From the NCBI RefSeq assembly GCF_937616625.2, contig NC_065575.1, forward strand, positions 2,921,501-2,985,500: 64,000 bases of DNA. Reading direction: 5' to 3'. Position numbers and translations under genes: made by a program. Positions 23,456 through 36,558 of the stretch are shown one piece after another. The notes beneath the pieces were generated by a model, which was not told where the DNA came from, did no database searches, and saw only the letters and a list, made by a program, of their open reading frames with translations. How positions within the stretch are numbered: the stretch's first letter is position 1; each line of letters begins with the position of its first letter. Source of the stretch: Mercurialis annua. Its lineage: Eukaryota > Streptophyta > Magnoliopsida > Malpighiales > Euphorbiaceae.

Positions 23456-24201
23456 GTTTTGAAGTTAGTTTTAAAAAAAAAAGTTTTGAAGTTGTGCTTT
23501 GAAAGTGGGCACAACCCATGTTTAGATACGTACATTTGTCTTGTTTTTAACATTAAATCCTTAATTTTTTATTTGTCAACATTGAATCCTTACATTTTTA
23601 ATTTTGTTGACACTGAACAAGAAATATTAACATTTAACTATATCAATTCAAATTAAAAAAAAACAAGAAAATTAACGTCAACAAAAATAAAAATATAAAG
23701 ACTAATTTTAATGAAATTAAAATATAGAAACAAATAAAAAAAATCTACCTCGTTCGTATTAGCAACGTATAATGTACACATGCTTTGTTTCTGTGATAGG
23801 AAACAAGAACTTATTCTTGAAAAATAGAAGTGCAAAGATCCGATGGCCAACGCCAAAAAAGAACATATTCGAGATTCAAATATGAATTTCGCCTTGAAAA
23901 TTTTGAAGTTAATGAAATAATAACATCCGGATAACTTCTCATTTTTCTATACTCAACATCTTAGAAACTAGGAAGTGAGACTCATCAATGGCTAATTGAT
24001 CATTTCACATTGCTAAGCATATCTTACAATTACAATCAAAATTCCAACTGCTACAACAACAACAACAACAACAAATTGATATAACCTATTTTCTCTATCT
24101 CTCTTTTTTTTTCCTGGTCTTAGCTCCAAATAAAGAGCTGACTCGCACAATTTTTCTGAGGTTGAAAACGCAAATGACGAGACAAAAAATGATGTAAACT
24201 A
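23456..24201. other. Intergenic sequence between foldback element and CLT
   Basis: AT-rich. A short AACAACAACAACAACAA run sits near 24,057. The part from about 24,000 to 24,201 is probably the CLT 3' UTR, read on the minus strand. No coding exon seen. Confidence 0.4.
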
Positions 24202-27200
24202 TTAATTGGGAGCTGGAGAAGATGGTGTGGCTGGAGTAGTGTATGGTGTCCAAGCATAGATTAGCAGACCCAAAACAAGAATAATGGCTCCGGCAACAAA
24301 CCCGGTCGGAAGAGAAGATGCAACACCAATGTATGGCAGTGGTAATGTGAACACATACACTGATATTGGCACTGTCATGCAAAACAAATAGATAACTATT
24401 AATTGGATTAAACTCAAAAACTGCAAACAAACTAGTTTACACGAGATGTGATCATGTGATTAGATTAGACGAATTTGATCACTTGCTCAGCCAGTGCAAT
24501 TAGGGGTGTGCATTTGATATTTCGGTTCGGTTCGGCAAGTGAAAATGTCAAAACTCGTAGGTTTATAAAGGAAGTAAAAACCGAACACAATAAAGAGGTC
24601 AAATTTGGTTCAGTTAATATTCGGTTTTACTGAAATACAATAACAATTTTTCTTTATTTAAAATTTAAAGAAAAAAAAGAGATAAAATTTAAAAATTAAA
24701 GCTAGACCAATTGTAATATATGTATCGACAGTATCGTACATTTTAACCACAGGAATATATAGGAAAATAATATTATTTTAAGAAAATTGTATTATATATA
24801 TAGTTCGGTTTGCTTTTTGGTTTTTCAAAATTTAAAACTGAATCAAACCAAAAAATTTAAAATAATTATAATAGAAGAACTGAACCGATCATTATTTATT
24901 TAGTCCGGTTTGATTTTTTGGGAAGTTAGGTTCGTGCACACGATACTCCTATGTGCAAGTTAACAGAAAAACTAACATGGACATTAAAAATATTATAACA
25001 AATATAGAAGAGAAAATATATTATCTATTCAAGCTCTCAGATGAGCTTTGCTTTTTTCTTTCTTTTTTCTGCTAATGTGCATTGGTTTTTGATCAAATTC
25101 CTGAATTAAGAGGATAAGAATTGCATACCTGAAAATGTGGAAGCAAGGGAAGAGACAACGGCAGAAGATATTTTGAGGAGATGCAACAATGATATGTTAT
25201 AACCCATGTTTACTAGAATAAAAAGCAAAGGTAGCAGAGGTGCACCATCACATCCTGTGGCCAGCCAAAGTCCAAGAAAATCAATTAAATGATATATTGG
25301 AAAGCCAAACAGCTCAAACTATTGCCAATTTTTTTACTTTCTTTAAAATTTACAATAAGCAGTTCAATATAACAGCAACATGATCATGAATTGGTTTCTT
25401 AGGTATAACAAAATGTATATCATTAAATAGTGGTGCCTGATTTTATAGATTTTAACCGACATGAAAACATTCAACATACTAAATACGCTACTCTTTCCCA
25501 TTTACTTAAACAAGCTCTTATACTTACGTATATGTTAGCATTCAAAATTTATAAAGCTTAACGCATTAAATTTATAAAAATTTGATTCAATTATTATATT
25601 TCACTTTTGTTTTTGAGAGAAGAAATTATAACTGACCATTGGATAAGCTGCCCATGTTGAGAAAGCAAACCGCCCCATCTTTGAGATAGGTTGGAAGCTG
25701 ACTAAAAGGTACTCCCCATAATTTAGACATAAAAGGAAGAAGAAGGCATACAAACAGCGCCTGCATAGAATAAAAAAAAATATTAGACTCTCGCATGCTG
25801 TAATTTAGAATCATAATAATAACCAAAAGCAAGAATTTAAAACATCAATTCACCGGATACATACTTGGAAAGCAGATCCATAGGAATTTACAACAAATAG
25901 ATCTACTGAACCTCCCTGTAAAGGATGTGATATTATCATTTTAAAACATCATCAATCTAAGTTAACAAAATGTAAAACAACTGAAAAATAAAGGTTTAAT
26001 GATTAAAAAAAATCTGCAGTTTTTATCATTTCTAACCTAAATTTTTAATTTTGTCAATTTTAACCTGATTTGAAAATTTTCATTTCAATTACAATTTTAG
26101 CCCATTTGCAAAATTTAAGTTAGACTTAGCAGAGTGAATTTTTGTTGATATGGCTGCGGTGTTGAACCCACTTTTATCCATGGGGCAAGATTTAAAGAGT
26201 AAAAAAGTTATATAAGCAAAAAACAGATGAGACAGCAGCCACATAAGTAAAAAAACTCATGACAATTCCCATCTCAATTTTTTGTAATAGGACTATAATT
26301 GAAACGAAACCCTTCAAATCAGGTTACAATTGACAAGTTTTGGTTAAAATTGATAATGTCACAAAAAATTGGATTATCTGGATCATTAAGCCAAAAATAA
26401 ATTTTTGAAATTCCATTATGGTTATTTTTGGGGAATTATATAAATGAGCTAGATTGCTTTTCCTGAACTAAAATTAAGTTCTTAAATGAAGAAAATGTTG
26501 AGCAATCGCTATCCCATAATGCCACTCTTCAATAGTGAATAATAAGTCAAGGAACACACCTTTAACTGCTTAGCCGCATCCAGGAAAATAGTTTCCTACA
26601 ATTATCAAATTCACTGTTAGAAGTCATTACAAGCTTAGAATCATTAAGCTTGAAACAATTCAAAATGCAAACCTTGAGCACTGTATCAGCTGCTTGCAAT
26701 AGAAACGATATTATCATCAAGACACTCCAGAATACACTAACTTCCTTTAATGAGTGACCGGCACTAGATCCACTGCATATTATACAACCCATATGATTGA
26801 GGAGTTAATATAACCATAAGATTGAGATGCTAACATCATAAAATAATTCTAAAATAGGTATCGCGAGTAATTTGGCTTTAAATTGAGTGGCTACCATCAA
26901 GATGTTGGTGATATCAATACTTCTGAATGTTATTATCATGTTGAAAGTTGAGACTACTTATAATTAGCAAACAATAGATTCAGTAAAGCTTAGTTATAAC
27001 ACCAATAGAGGTTAGAAAATGCTCAAAGAGTACATATTTAGAGCTGGGTAGGAAACTCTATTAGAAAATCAAATAATTACGTTGATATCCCAATAAAGCA
27101 AATTGAAGGGAAACCAATCAGGTCTTTTATTAAATACCGCATCTACTTCTCCTAAAGGAAGACCAGAAAACTACATGGATATCCAATGTCTATATCAAAT

Positions 27201-30200
27201 TGTTTAACAGCAAAACAGTTCCACTGAAAGGTTAATGCACAGCCCAGCTTTAGACAGTAGACAAATATAGTCAATTGCCATTGGCATTGATCCCTAAGAG
27301 TCCGTACTGAAGCTTCTGAATTATTTAAGTATATACCCTTCAGTTCCATTTCTGACAATAGTCAGTTTCGAAATTGTCATTGCTCTTTTCTTATTCATTC
27401 CTTTACTAACATGTAAACACTGAACAAAAGCATGCTTAGGAATTTGTTTATGATATCATATTCTTCTGTATTCTAACATTCAATTTCAAATAACCTCTTC
27501 TCTATCTACTGCATGTCAAAATTGTCTCACTTGAAATCTAAGGTTTCATTTTTCTGCCTTCCATTTCTTATTAATTGTCCTCAGTCCCCAAGACACAAAA
27601 TCACAAAAATAAATAAGAAAAGAAGGGAGTTGATCGCTATTGCAAATATAAAATATTCTAATTTGTAAAGAGACCTAAACCTCTTCACGTTTGATCACCC
27701 AAAGCACAGAGGACTGGGAAGGGCTATTAGATATAGCCTTTAGACCTAAAATCATAATAATGTGTCTCTTGAGTAGTCTAAAGCTCACCTTGCTACAGTG
27801 ATAATTACACCAATTGCAACAAGGAAGCATCCAAGTAATTGATTAGCTTTATATCTCCTTCCAAGAAAAATAATTGATAGGAGAATTTGCCATACAAGAA
27901 AAGTCTGCAGAAGAAGAGAGCAAAATTGAATCCATTTTAATATTTAATCATGTGAAGATAAAATTCAGCTAGACATTTTGACATAGGGATAAGCAAATAT
28001 GGTTGGAAAGTTCAATTTTATTGTTAAACGGAGAAGTTGTTGGATGTTATTAAGATCAAGATTAAATAAGACAGAAGGCATATTTTTTAGAATTATTTTC
28101 AGTAAGAATCCTAAGATTTAATTCTTGTCAGCTAATATATTTCTGCTATGTTCCAAAGCTTTACTTCGTGAAGAATGGAGATTTTCCATGATATGTGAAC
28201 ACTAATTTCCATAGTTATTCCACAAAAATATTAATCTGCAATTTATGTTGCTTCATCATGAAATACTTATTATGGCTCCATTATGAAGCCATTTTTTTGA
28301 AGGTTCAACCTATTGATCTTGTTGAAGAATTTCGTTTATAGAGTACAAAAGATACAGTAAATCAAATTTAACCAGGTGCATTAATTAATTTCTTACTATC
28401 TTTTATCCTTAATTCTATTGAGGTTAAACTTAAAAGGTAATAATAAACTAGTTTCTATAAGATGCACAAACAAATGAAGTTAATTAACCTTTTATTTCAT
28501 TCTCTACTTTCACTCTTAATAATATTCCATTCTATCACACTTGCAGACTCCCATGCATACTGAAGAGTTGTCAAAATAGAGTATCAATCTTGTAGCCTCA
28601 CCTTACAGTTTTAAATTTTTGGATTAATTGTTTATTTAAATATAAACTATAACATCACTAATGGTTCTACTCTTCAAGAGTATAATGCCTCTGCCACATC
28701 ATCATTTCATCATCATACTATCTTCACTAATAGTTATACTCTAAAATGGATTCTACAATCAAATCACACATCATTTTCTATATTATTCATAACATATTTA
28801 TATTCCACAATAATTATAATTAATTCACACAGCATTAACAAATTATGTAAATTTTTAATTTTTTTATAATATAATAGTTTTTTTATAATACAAATTTTTT
28901 AATAAATTGATAAATTTAAATCAAATTATTATTCAATTTTAATTGATTACGCATTGAAAATAAAATTTCAAATACATAATATTTAGATTTTTACTACATA
29001 AAATAATATTTATTAGTACATAATAGTGCATAAATTAACATAACTTTATCAATTGAGTATTACAGGTAATATAATCAACGCACCAACTAATTAAAATAAA
29101 TTAATTTATAACTTTATAATTAAAAAATCAAAAAGTTGTCTGCATTGTGCAGTTGGTATTGACCAACCGCATAATGCCCAAAGGTGAACAATGTTCATTA
29201 TACCAAGAAGGTCATTGCATTAAGGATGCTCTTAGAAGAGACTAACAATAATATTATTATTATTTATACTACACCCCCATGTGTGAACGCCTATTGAAGC
29301 TTGAAGTGTGAACAAGCACAAACACACTCTACCTTATACACCAAGTATTGAACTCTAGATCTTTCGGTCATAGAAGCTTTGATATAATATCAAATAATTA
29401 ATCGACCAAAACAACGCTCAAACTGTTAGATGACTCTCTAACATTAGTTTTATTATCAACTCTAAAATATCTCATTTTGTCCAATTCTACCTTTTATGTT
29501 AAAGAACCAAAACTGCTAAACTAATGGGTAGGTTATTACAATAGTTTATGCATTTATTAAAATTTCTGATTTCAGACAATCATTTTGAAGTAACCAAAGA
29601 GCAAAGACCAGTGAATATATATGGAAAAACACAGGTGTGACCGAACTTTCTTCATACCTGAGAGAGAACTGGAATCGATGCTCCCGAGAGAATTGCTGTT
29701 TAAGGCAGAGAACAACAAATAGTCTAAGCGAAACTCCAGCAGTGCTTTTATGCATAAATCACAAATTTAGACATAAAAGATAAATCATTGCTTTTATAAT
29801 CATCATAAACAACAGTTTAGCAGCTAATGAATATTGTATTGTATCAGACTCGATGAAAAAGTAAACCAAATTTAATAAAATAATAAATAACATTCAGAGA
29901 GAACATCACAAAAACAGCAGTCCATCCAATAACAAATTTATATTGCAAATTACAATATGCATAAAATAGTTGCAGTTCAATGCACCATATATTCATAATT
30001 TTCAACAAGAAATGAGCATGAATTGATCATGTACAGTCGACTTTCTTTGGAAGAGAGAGAATACCACAGTCCACATATCTAAACTTAACTTTTCTACTGA
30101 ATAAAACAACTTTCTGTAAAACGTGCCCAGCGTTTTTACAGGGGATATAAATTAAAAGAAAGTAAATTTGTCAAACTAACAAATGTTGCTCTATCCCTAG

Positions 30201-32326
30201 CAATTGATGCTTTGGAAATAGTGCTATCCATTTAGAAAAATCATAAAAAAAATTTGCTGAGAGCAACATTAAGTTCCTCATATATTGCAAACAAATTAGT
30301 ACTGCATAGAAATGATAATTTAGGACCTGCAAAGAAAAGCCAGAGGAGAAAAGAAAATGAGATAATAAATGAAATGACCAATCTTATATTACCTGCAGCT
30401 GCCATTCCTGTAGCTGCTGCGAGAGCCTCTAGAAGTCCAACAAGAAGAAATGGAGCTTTTGGCATAGAAAGCATCTCATCGGTGACAATTCCAGCATGGT
30501 ACCGAATGTACAAGATAGTAAAGTATACAATAACGTATCTGGATAAATAAACATCAAAAACTCACTTCAATTTGTCCAAGTTATAAAGGTGAGATAAGTG
30601 CTATCCTTCATAATTCAACAATTAAATAAATTTCAAATCAGTCACAGTCAAAAGAAAGCAAATAGAAACTGACATGCAATGAACGGATGAGAAAAATGCA
30701 TACATATATGTTTCATCTTTAGCACTGAAATAACAAACAAAATATCACAGTGAAACCTTGTGTTTTGATAAACATTATTTAATCTTCACAGGCAACGTTT
30801 GACTTCCATAATCAAGCGCAAAATGCAAAGCTCAATGATATTCAAGTCAAACGGACTAAACCTCACAGTTAATCAGCTATGGATTTCTATAACTTGGATT
30901 AAAAGTCTAAGACAATTTGTCTGACAAAGGACACATGCTTGATTTTTTGTGTAAAAATCAATTAATTTTGGTTAATTATGATTCCAATTTCTAATTCACA
31001 GGAAGATAATACTGTAGGCGGATTATTATTAAGCCAATTAAGTCCACTAGTTGAAGTAGAATTCTTCCATAAAGGCAAAGGCTTTATTTTGCAACAAATC
31101 TAACCAAATTCAGGAAAGAAAAAGCAAAAAAAAAAAGTTTAATCAAGGATATTACTTAGATTTTCAGAAGTAGTTAGACAAATATATGTAAACTAAAAGA
31201 GCTATACCACAAGCCAAAAGACAAAAATAAAGAAAGGATCCCACCATGATGAAAGCATCACCAACTTGCCTGTCATAATAAGTAATTCAATAATTAAGCA
31301 AAGAAGAAAGTGGTTACTATATTAATTTCATCTTAGCCAGGAAAATCTATGTGGCGAGGCAGAAACGTCTTTGACCCTTCTTGTGAGGCTTTAGTTAAGA
31401 GTGGACCCACCAATGAATGAAGAATCCAATTTTACTTTTCTTTCCTATATTCTAAATCACTAATTATTTTCCTTTCCCCTTTTCGTTCATAAGAATGTCT
31501 CCCAATAAAAAGGTCTTCCTTAGTGCGTGAATATACATATTTTCCCCACACCACAGCAATGATTCTATAGAAGAAAAAAAAACATTTGTGTGAAGTATAA
31601 TTGTCATCAACCCTTGATATACAATAGAGGGCATTCTTTATGTAGGTTAAAGATATGAGGCTCATGAAGCGCCTAAAATTGATATAAAACTAATCTATTG
31701 TAAATCTAAAGTCATCATCTTAAGGAAATTCTATGTTTTTTAGAAATTAATCTAATAGAAAGCTCAATCATTCTGCAATATTTAAAAAGAATACAGCATG
31801 TTTTTCTTTTCTCTTTTCCAAGAAGAATGTTGGAGTACTAAATTAATTCCTAGCAATCTACCTAAATGTTAAGAGGCCCGCCCTAATGAATTAAGATAGT
31901 TACAGAAAAGGACCCTACTGTCTCATTACAATGACTCAAACGCTCCACATGTTGATGCTCTTCAATTATGAAGAGAGATGTGTGCAATTGGCATTATCAC
32001 ACAATACTTGGAGTTCTACCCTCTGAGTAATAGTGTTTTAATTTACCAAAACATTTGCACAAGCATCTCTTTTTTACATATCCAAGTTTCTAATTTTCTT
32101 TTAATTGTAGCTATAACTAAAAAAAATTATCCCACCAAATTCACACTTCACCGGTTCTAAAACTTAAATTCAAATTTTATATGTCCCTTTGTTTCTTTCC
32201 TTTATTCAACTTCTATACACTCTTGTTTTAATTAAATACCATAGCCGCTCCCATAGTGACTTATGTAGACCAACTTAAAGTGTGGGCATTCTCTTTCCAC
32301 TAACATATACAATTGACTAATCTACT

Positions 32327-32386
<60 letters not shown>

Positions 32387-34101
32387 GGCAGGAAAACAGA
32401 GGCAAAAGTAAAATAATAACCTGTGCTAAAATTTACTTGTTTAAAATGACAATAATTTATAAATAATAAAAAAGAGGGGTTCATAGAGGTCAAATTATAT
32501 TAATAACTTCTATTAAAATTTATTTAGTAATATATTGATTTAGTAATTTTCGAATATTAAAATCATAATTTTCTAAAATAATTATCAATATATAGTAAAT
32601 AATAATAGACCAAATAAATAATAGTTACATGTATAGCAAGTAGCTAAAAACTATAAGCAAGGTAGGGACAACTAGACATGTGTGTCACACATGGCTAGTT
32701 GATTTTGGATACTTGTGGCATATTACATATAAAAACCAAAGTTTTATAGGATTCTAGCTAGCACATGGCAATATTCATACCTAGAAAATTCACAGTTCTC
32801 TTTTTAACAATGTAATAAAAATGCTGTCAATACTAATAAAAGCAACTTCAAAGTTAATTAAAAGAACACCTGTGAACTTTCGCTAAATTACACTTTGGCC
32901 CATTTGCTATAAGGCGGTTTCAGTGATCACTTTATTTTTCACAAAAGTAAACATTACTTTCTTCATTCATCAATGTTGGATGAATGATCATCACTATCGT
33001 CCCATGGTTAAATGAAAAAGGTACACAAATAAATAAAAAATTATAGAATACTCCTATGTATAGCGGTTTCTATGGAGAATTTTATTATTATAGTACATGA
33101 AAACAGAACCCACAGGGCGGGCGGGCGCAGAGTTTGTCGGAGAAGTAAACTTCCCTGAGGAAAAATATCAATTCTAAATTCTGCCCTGATCAATATGAAG
33201 AAATTATTGATTACAGTTCTCTTCCACACAAATCGACCCTTAATTAAACATTTTGGCTAGGCCACCGAACATTCTAGCTAGGTAGCACGGTCACAGGGAC
33301 ACGGCGAAACGTGTTAATTTACAGTTTCCTATATAAAAAGTGAAGTTTCGTAATTGAAACATAAGTGTCCGAAACATTTTCGAAACAGGACACATTTATT
33401 GACACATTTATTGAATAAAGTGTACGTGCTACCTAACAGTCTAAGTATATCACCCTAATATTTTTTAATATTTCACAAGATTCTGATCAATCACCATTGG
33501 TGAAACCTGGAATACACGATCACCATTGGATTATAATCAAGAGTACTAAGAATTTGATTAATTACAATACTAAAACAATACTAAATTCATATGCACACGA
33601 ACCAATAAACAATAATTAAAAAAGTAATATAAAAAAATCGTACCCGAAAGTAGCGAGCTGAGCGAGAAAAAAAGGGTAATGCTTAAGAGGAACAAGAGCA
33701 AGCTTATACAAAACGCGATTCCCTACACCTAACACCACAGTAGCCGCAGCTGCAACCGCCACCTCCACCTTCTGATCCATCTCACTCCTCCTCCGCTTCC
33801 CCACTCTATTTATCTCCTCCACCGTCCGATCTCCTACTGAATACGAACACGGTCCCACTGCTTCATTACTCCCGCAGTCTGATCGATCCCACACTGGTCC
33901 CACTCCCACAGCCGCCTCTACTAACAACGGTTTTGATTTTAAACGCTTCGGAGATCGTAAGACATTTAGCAGCCGTTGATTAGTGTTGAGATTGCGGTTT
34001 AGTTGGAGTGATATGATTTCCGCCGTTCGTGGCGGTCGCTGCTGCGAAAACCTCGCCGGGCCGGGGGAGCTGGTGGTTAAGCGGCGGTAACATGACGTCA
34101 T
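24202..34101 (-). CDS. CRT-like transporter (CLT), plastid glutathione/thiol transporter family
   Basis: Ten exons on the minus strand: 33644-34101, 30393-30538, 29658-29695, 27789-27904, 26673-26772, 26560-26595, 25865-25915, 25637-25760, 25129-25254, 24202-24371. They sum to 1365 nt (454 aa) with consistent phases; Arabidopsis CLTs are about 430-450 aa. The first ~105 residues are Arg/Ser/Pro-rich, fitting a plastid transit peptide. The membrane body starts at VAVAAAATVVLGVGNRVLYK and keeps family blocks such as YIRYHAGIVTDEML, LLEALAAATGMAA, ILSGASIPVLSQ, QLLGCFLVAIGVIITVA, VVNSYGSAFQALFVCLLLPF, CDGAPLLPLLFILVNMGYNI and LVLGLLIYAW. The family is related to the malaria chloroquine-resistance transporter and in Arabidopsis moves gamma-glutamylcysteine and glutathione across the plastid envelope. 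Intron 1 (30,539-33,643) is unusually long. The gene looks intact; which of CLT1-3 it matches is not decided. Confidence 0.95.
24500..24960. repeat. CGGTTCGG-rich dispersed repeat in CLT intron 9
   Basis: It starts AGGGGTGTGCATTTGATATT followed by CGGTTCGGTTCGG and ends with TAGTCCGGTTTGATTTTTT. Shorter relatives occur at 6318 and at about 34,360. The terminal inverted match is weak, so the exact ends and class are unresolved. Confidence 0.4.
25993..26392. mobile_element. Mutator-type MITE in CLT intron 6 with 9-bp TSD
   Basis: Exactly 400 bp, flanked by AAAAATAAA on both sides (25,984-25,992 and 26,393-26,401). The ends are GGTTTAATGATT and, reverse complemented, GGCTTAATGATCC. The inverted repeats share TGTCAATT(T/G)TAACCTGATTTG. 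No coding capacity. Confidence 0.75.
32331..32386. repeat. Compound (CT)n(AT)n microsatellite
   Basis: About 18 CT units followed by about 10 AT units, in intron 1 of the CLT gene. A usual plant microsatellite, likely length-polymorphic. Confidence 0.9.
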
Positions 34102-34330
34102 GTATGAATATAGTTAATAATTGTTGAGATTTGAAGAAATTAGAGAGAGAATTAGAAGGAGTAAGAGGACAGAGGTGGCTTTAGAAGGAGAGGGAAATGA
34201 AATGAAATGACAAATAGTTTGTGCTTTTATACATCTCTTTCAAGAACAGTGACACTTTTTTAATTTAATATTTCAAAACCAGTGACACTTTTAGTACAAA
34301 ATACTATAATAAATTAATAGAAATTGCAAT
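34102..34330 (-). promoter_or_regulatory. Proximal promoter / 5' leader of CLT
   Basis: On the minus strand the sequence upstream of the CLT ATG is CT-rich (CTTCTAATTCTCTCTCTAAT), as expected for a plant 5' UTR. Its transcription start cannot be fixed. Confidence 0.3.
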
Positions 34331-36558
34331 TTGACACATTGAGCTGAATTGAACCTAAAACTTTGGTTTGGTTTGGTTTGATTTGATTTTTCAGTTCAAT
34401 TTGGTTTTTTCGAGACCCTGGCTGAAACAACTAGCTCCCGAGATCACTTGGCCATCAGGTCAGGCCTTCACATGCCAAATGAAATTAACTTATGGACCGA
34501 AAAATCAAAATCGAACTGTCTCTAGTTGAAGTCAAACATTGGTAATTCGGTCAGTTCAGTTAAAACCAAAAAAAACTCCAATAAGGCTGTCTTGTTTAAT
34601 GTGGTAATTCAAATTTCAAGCTAATAATCAAAAGTTGACAATTTTTTAACCAAAATCAAACCTACCATAGTATTTCAATTCAGTCAGTTAATTTGGTTCA
34701 TCGGTAATTTTGCTCACTCCTATTGGTAGGAATTTAGAATTGAGACAGTTAAAATCGGTTTCCATTCAGCATGTCAATTATATAGAATTTTTTACTGTAT
34801 ATACTTGAATTTTTCATGGCTATGTGAATGTGAAGATGATGGAAGAAAAAAAAAAGTGCTCTCATAATTGCTGAACTTATAAGTTTCTGTCTACTCTGTA
34901 AGGTAAATATTAGAATATTATATTTAAGGTGAATCATATAGTGTTGTTATGGAATGTAGACTGAAGCTGTGCATTGTTTAGATATAAAATTTGACGAATC
35001 AATAGGATTTCGATATGTATATAACTTAAGTCCAAACAAAAATAAATAAAGTTTAAACTACTATACATAAATTCAAACGGTAGACTGTAAAAATACTGAG
35101 TTGAAGCAGCTAGCATTAAAAACTTTATTTATTTTGATTTTCTAGCCATCTATTTAATTAAGTACTATACTCAAACTTGCCTTGTGTAACTGTTATCATA
35201 GATATATAAAGCAGTGAGTACGGAACTGGTCGGTTGAACTAGAAGCCAGCTAGTTGTTCGACTCAAAAATATAAAAACCACAAATCTGGTTCAACCAAGT
35301 TGAACCGGATTGGAGTAGCGACTAAATCAGGAATTGAACTGATCAAACCAATGATTGAACCGGTTAAACCGGTCACTAATTCTCCAATTTTTAAAACACT
35401 GATATAAAGTTTATCAAGCATGCATTGATATATTAAATTATTAAAAAAAATTGCACATGTTATTTAATAGAGTTGGCATATACTTAATTGAAAGTATAAG
35501 TTTATTTTTAAAATTTATACTTATGATTGGATTTAAAATAATATATGTGATTCCAGTGATATTCATATCAAACCGTATTGAACAGTTAGAACAAAATCTC
35601 TAAATCAAACCGAACCAATTTTTAGTAACTGTTCCAGAAATTTCATTGTAGAAATTCCCAATTTTTGATTTGGTTCTAGAGAGAACACCCTTACTATACA
35701 TGCAGGCTCTAAATGCATAAAATGCTCACCACCTTCACCCTTTTCCATAAACAAGTTCAAAATAAATAATCGGTTACCAAGTTCCAAAAGACGATAGCAG
35801 ATCATCCTTGTCTACTTATTATAATAAGGTTATAAATAACATAAAATGCTTTTATTTGAATTATGTAATGGAGAATATAGTGCAAAACTTGGTGTATCTA
35901 TCCTGCAGAAATAAACTTCTGAGAAGAGTAACTTCTCATTCCGTCTTCAGCTGCATTTATAGATCTGTTATGGAAATGATGCAAAGAAAGTAAGAACAAG
36001 CATGAATTCAGAATCCAATTTCCCTTTCGGTTTTTTAAAAAAGATAACCACGGCAATCATATGACTTCTAAAGTAAACAACACAAGACGTTTTATTTAGA
36101 AAGAAACAAAATTGAATGTCTGCCCTAGCGAAAATGAAAAACCTCACTGTTGAATCAAAGCAGTAGACTGTAGAAGAATAAACTCAAAACGAGTGTAAAT
36201 AACATTTCAAAACGGAAAAAAAAAATGTTTGAAGTGTAAATACCAGCTTCGTTTTAATATGTCGATGCAAGGTAATGATACTGCATAAATGAATTCTACG
36301 ATACCTCGTGCTTTTGTTGTAGCAGCACTGCTCCATAGATCGACAATAAGAACTTCAGCCTAGACATTTTGTAACGCTTTATGGAGCTTGAGAAAGGGAG
36401 AGGTTTGCATTGCACGCCAAGCTCCAAAACTGGAGATACAATCTAATCAACCACAAGCTTCAGTCTTCCGTAACCATCTAAATTTTCCAGCTGTTGCAGA
36501 TAATGAGCATCTACATCTGCGAAAGCAAGCATTGTCTGCCATGAACATCCATTGCCTT
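34331..36558. other. Intergenic region between CLT and the PPR gene
   Basis: No coding exon recognised. GGTTTGGTTTGG-type and AACCGG-rich stretches at about 34,360-34,720 and 35,220-35,400 look like remnants of dispersed repeats. The last ~250 bp before 36,559 is probably the PPR gene's 3' UTR on the minus strand. Confidence 0.4.

Noticed and set aside
28590..29260. Possible MITE in CLT intron 3 (AACATCACTAATGG ... CATTAAGGATGCTC)
   Set aside because: Some end similarity to plant hAT-type MITEs, but no inverted repeat or target duplication could be matched.
30254..30550. Plus-strand open frame over CLT exon 2
   Set aside because: It is antisense to a well-supported CLT exon with matching splice sites.
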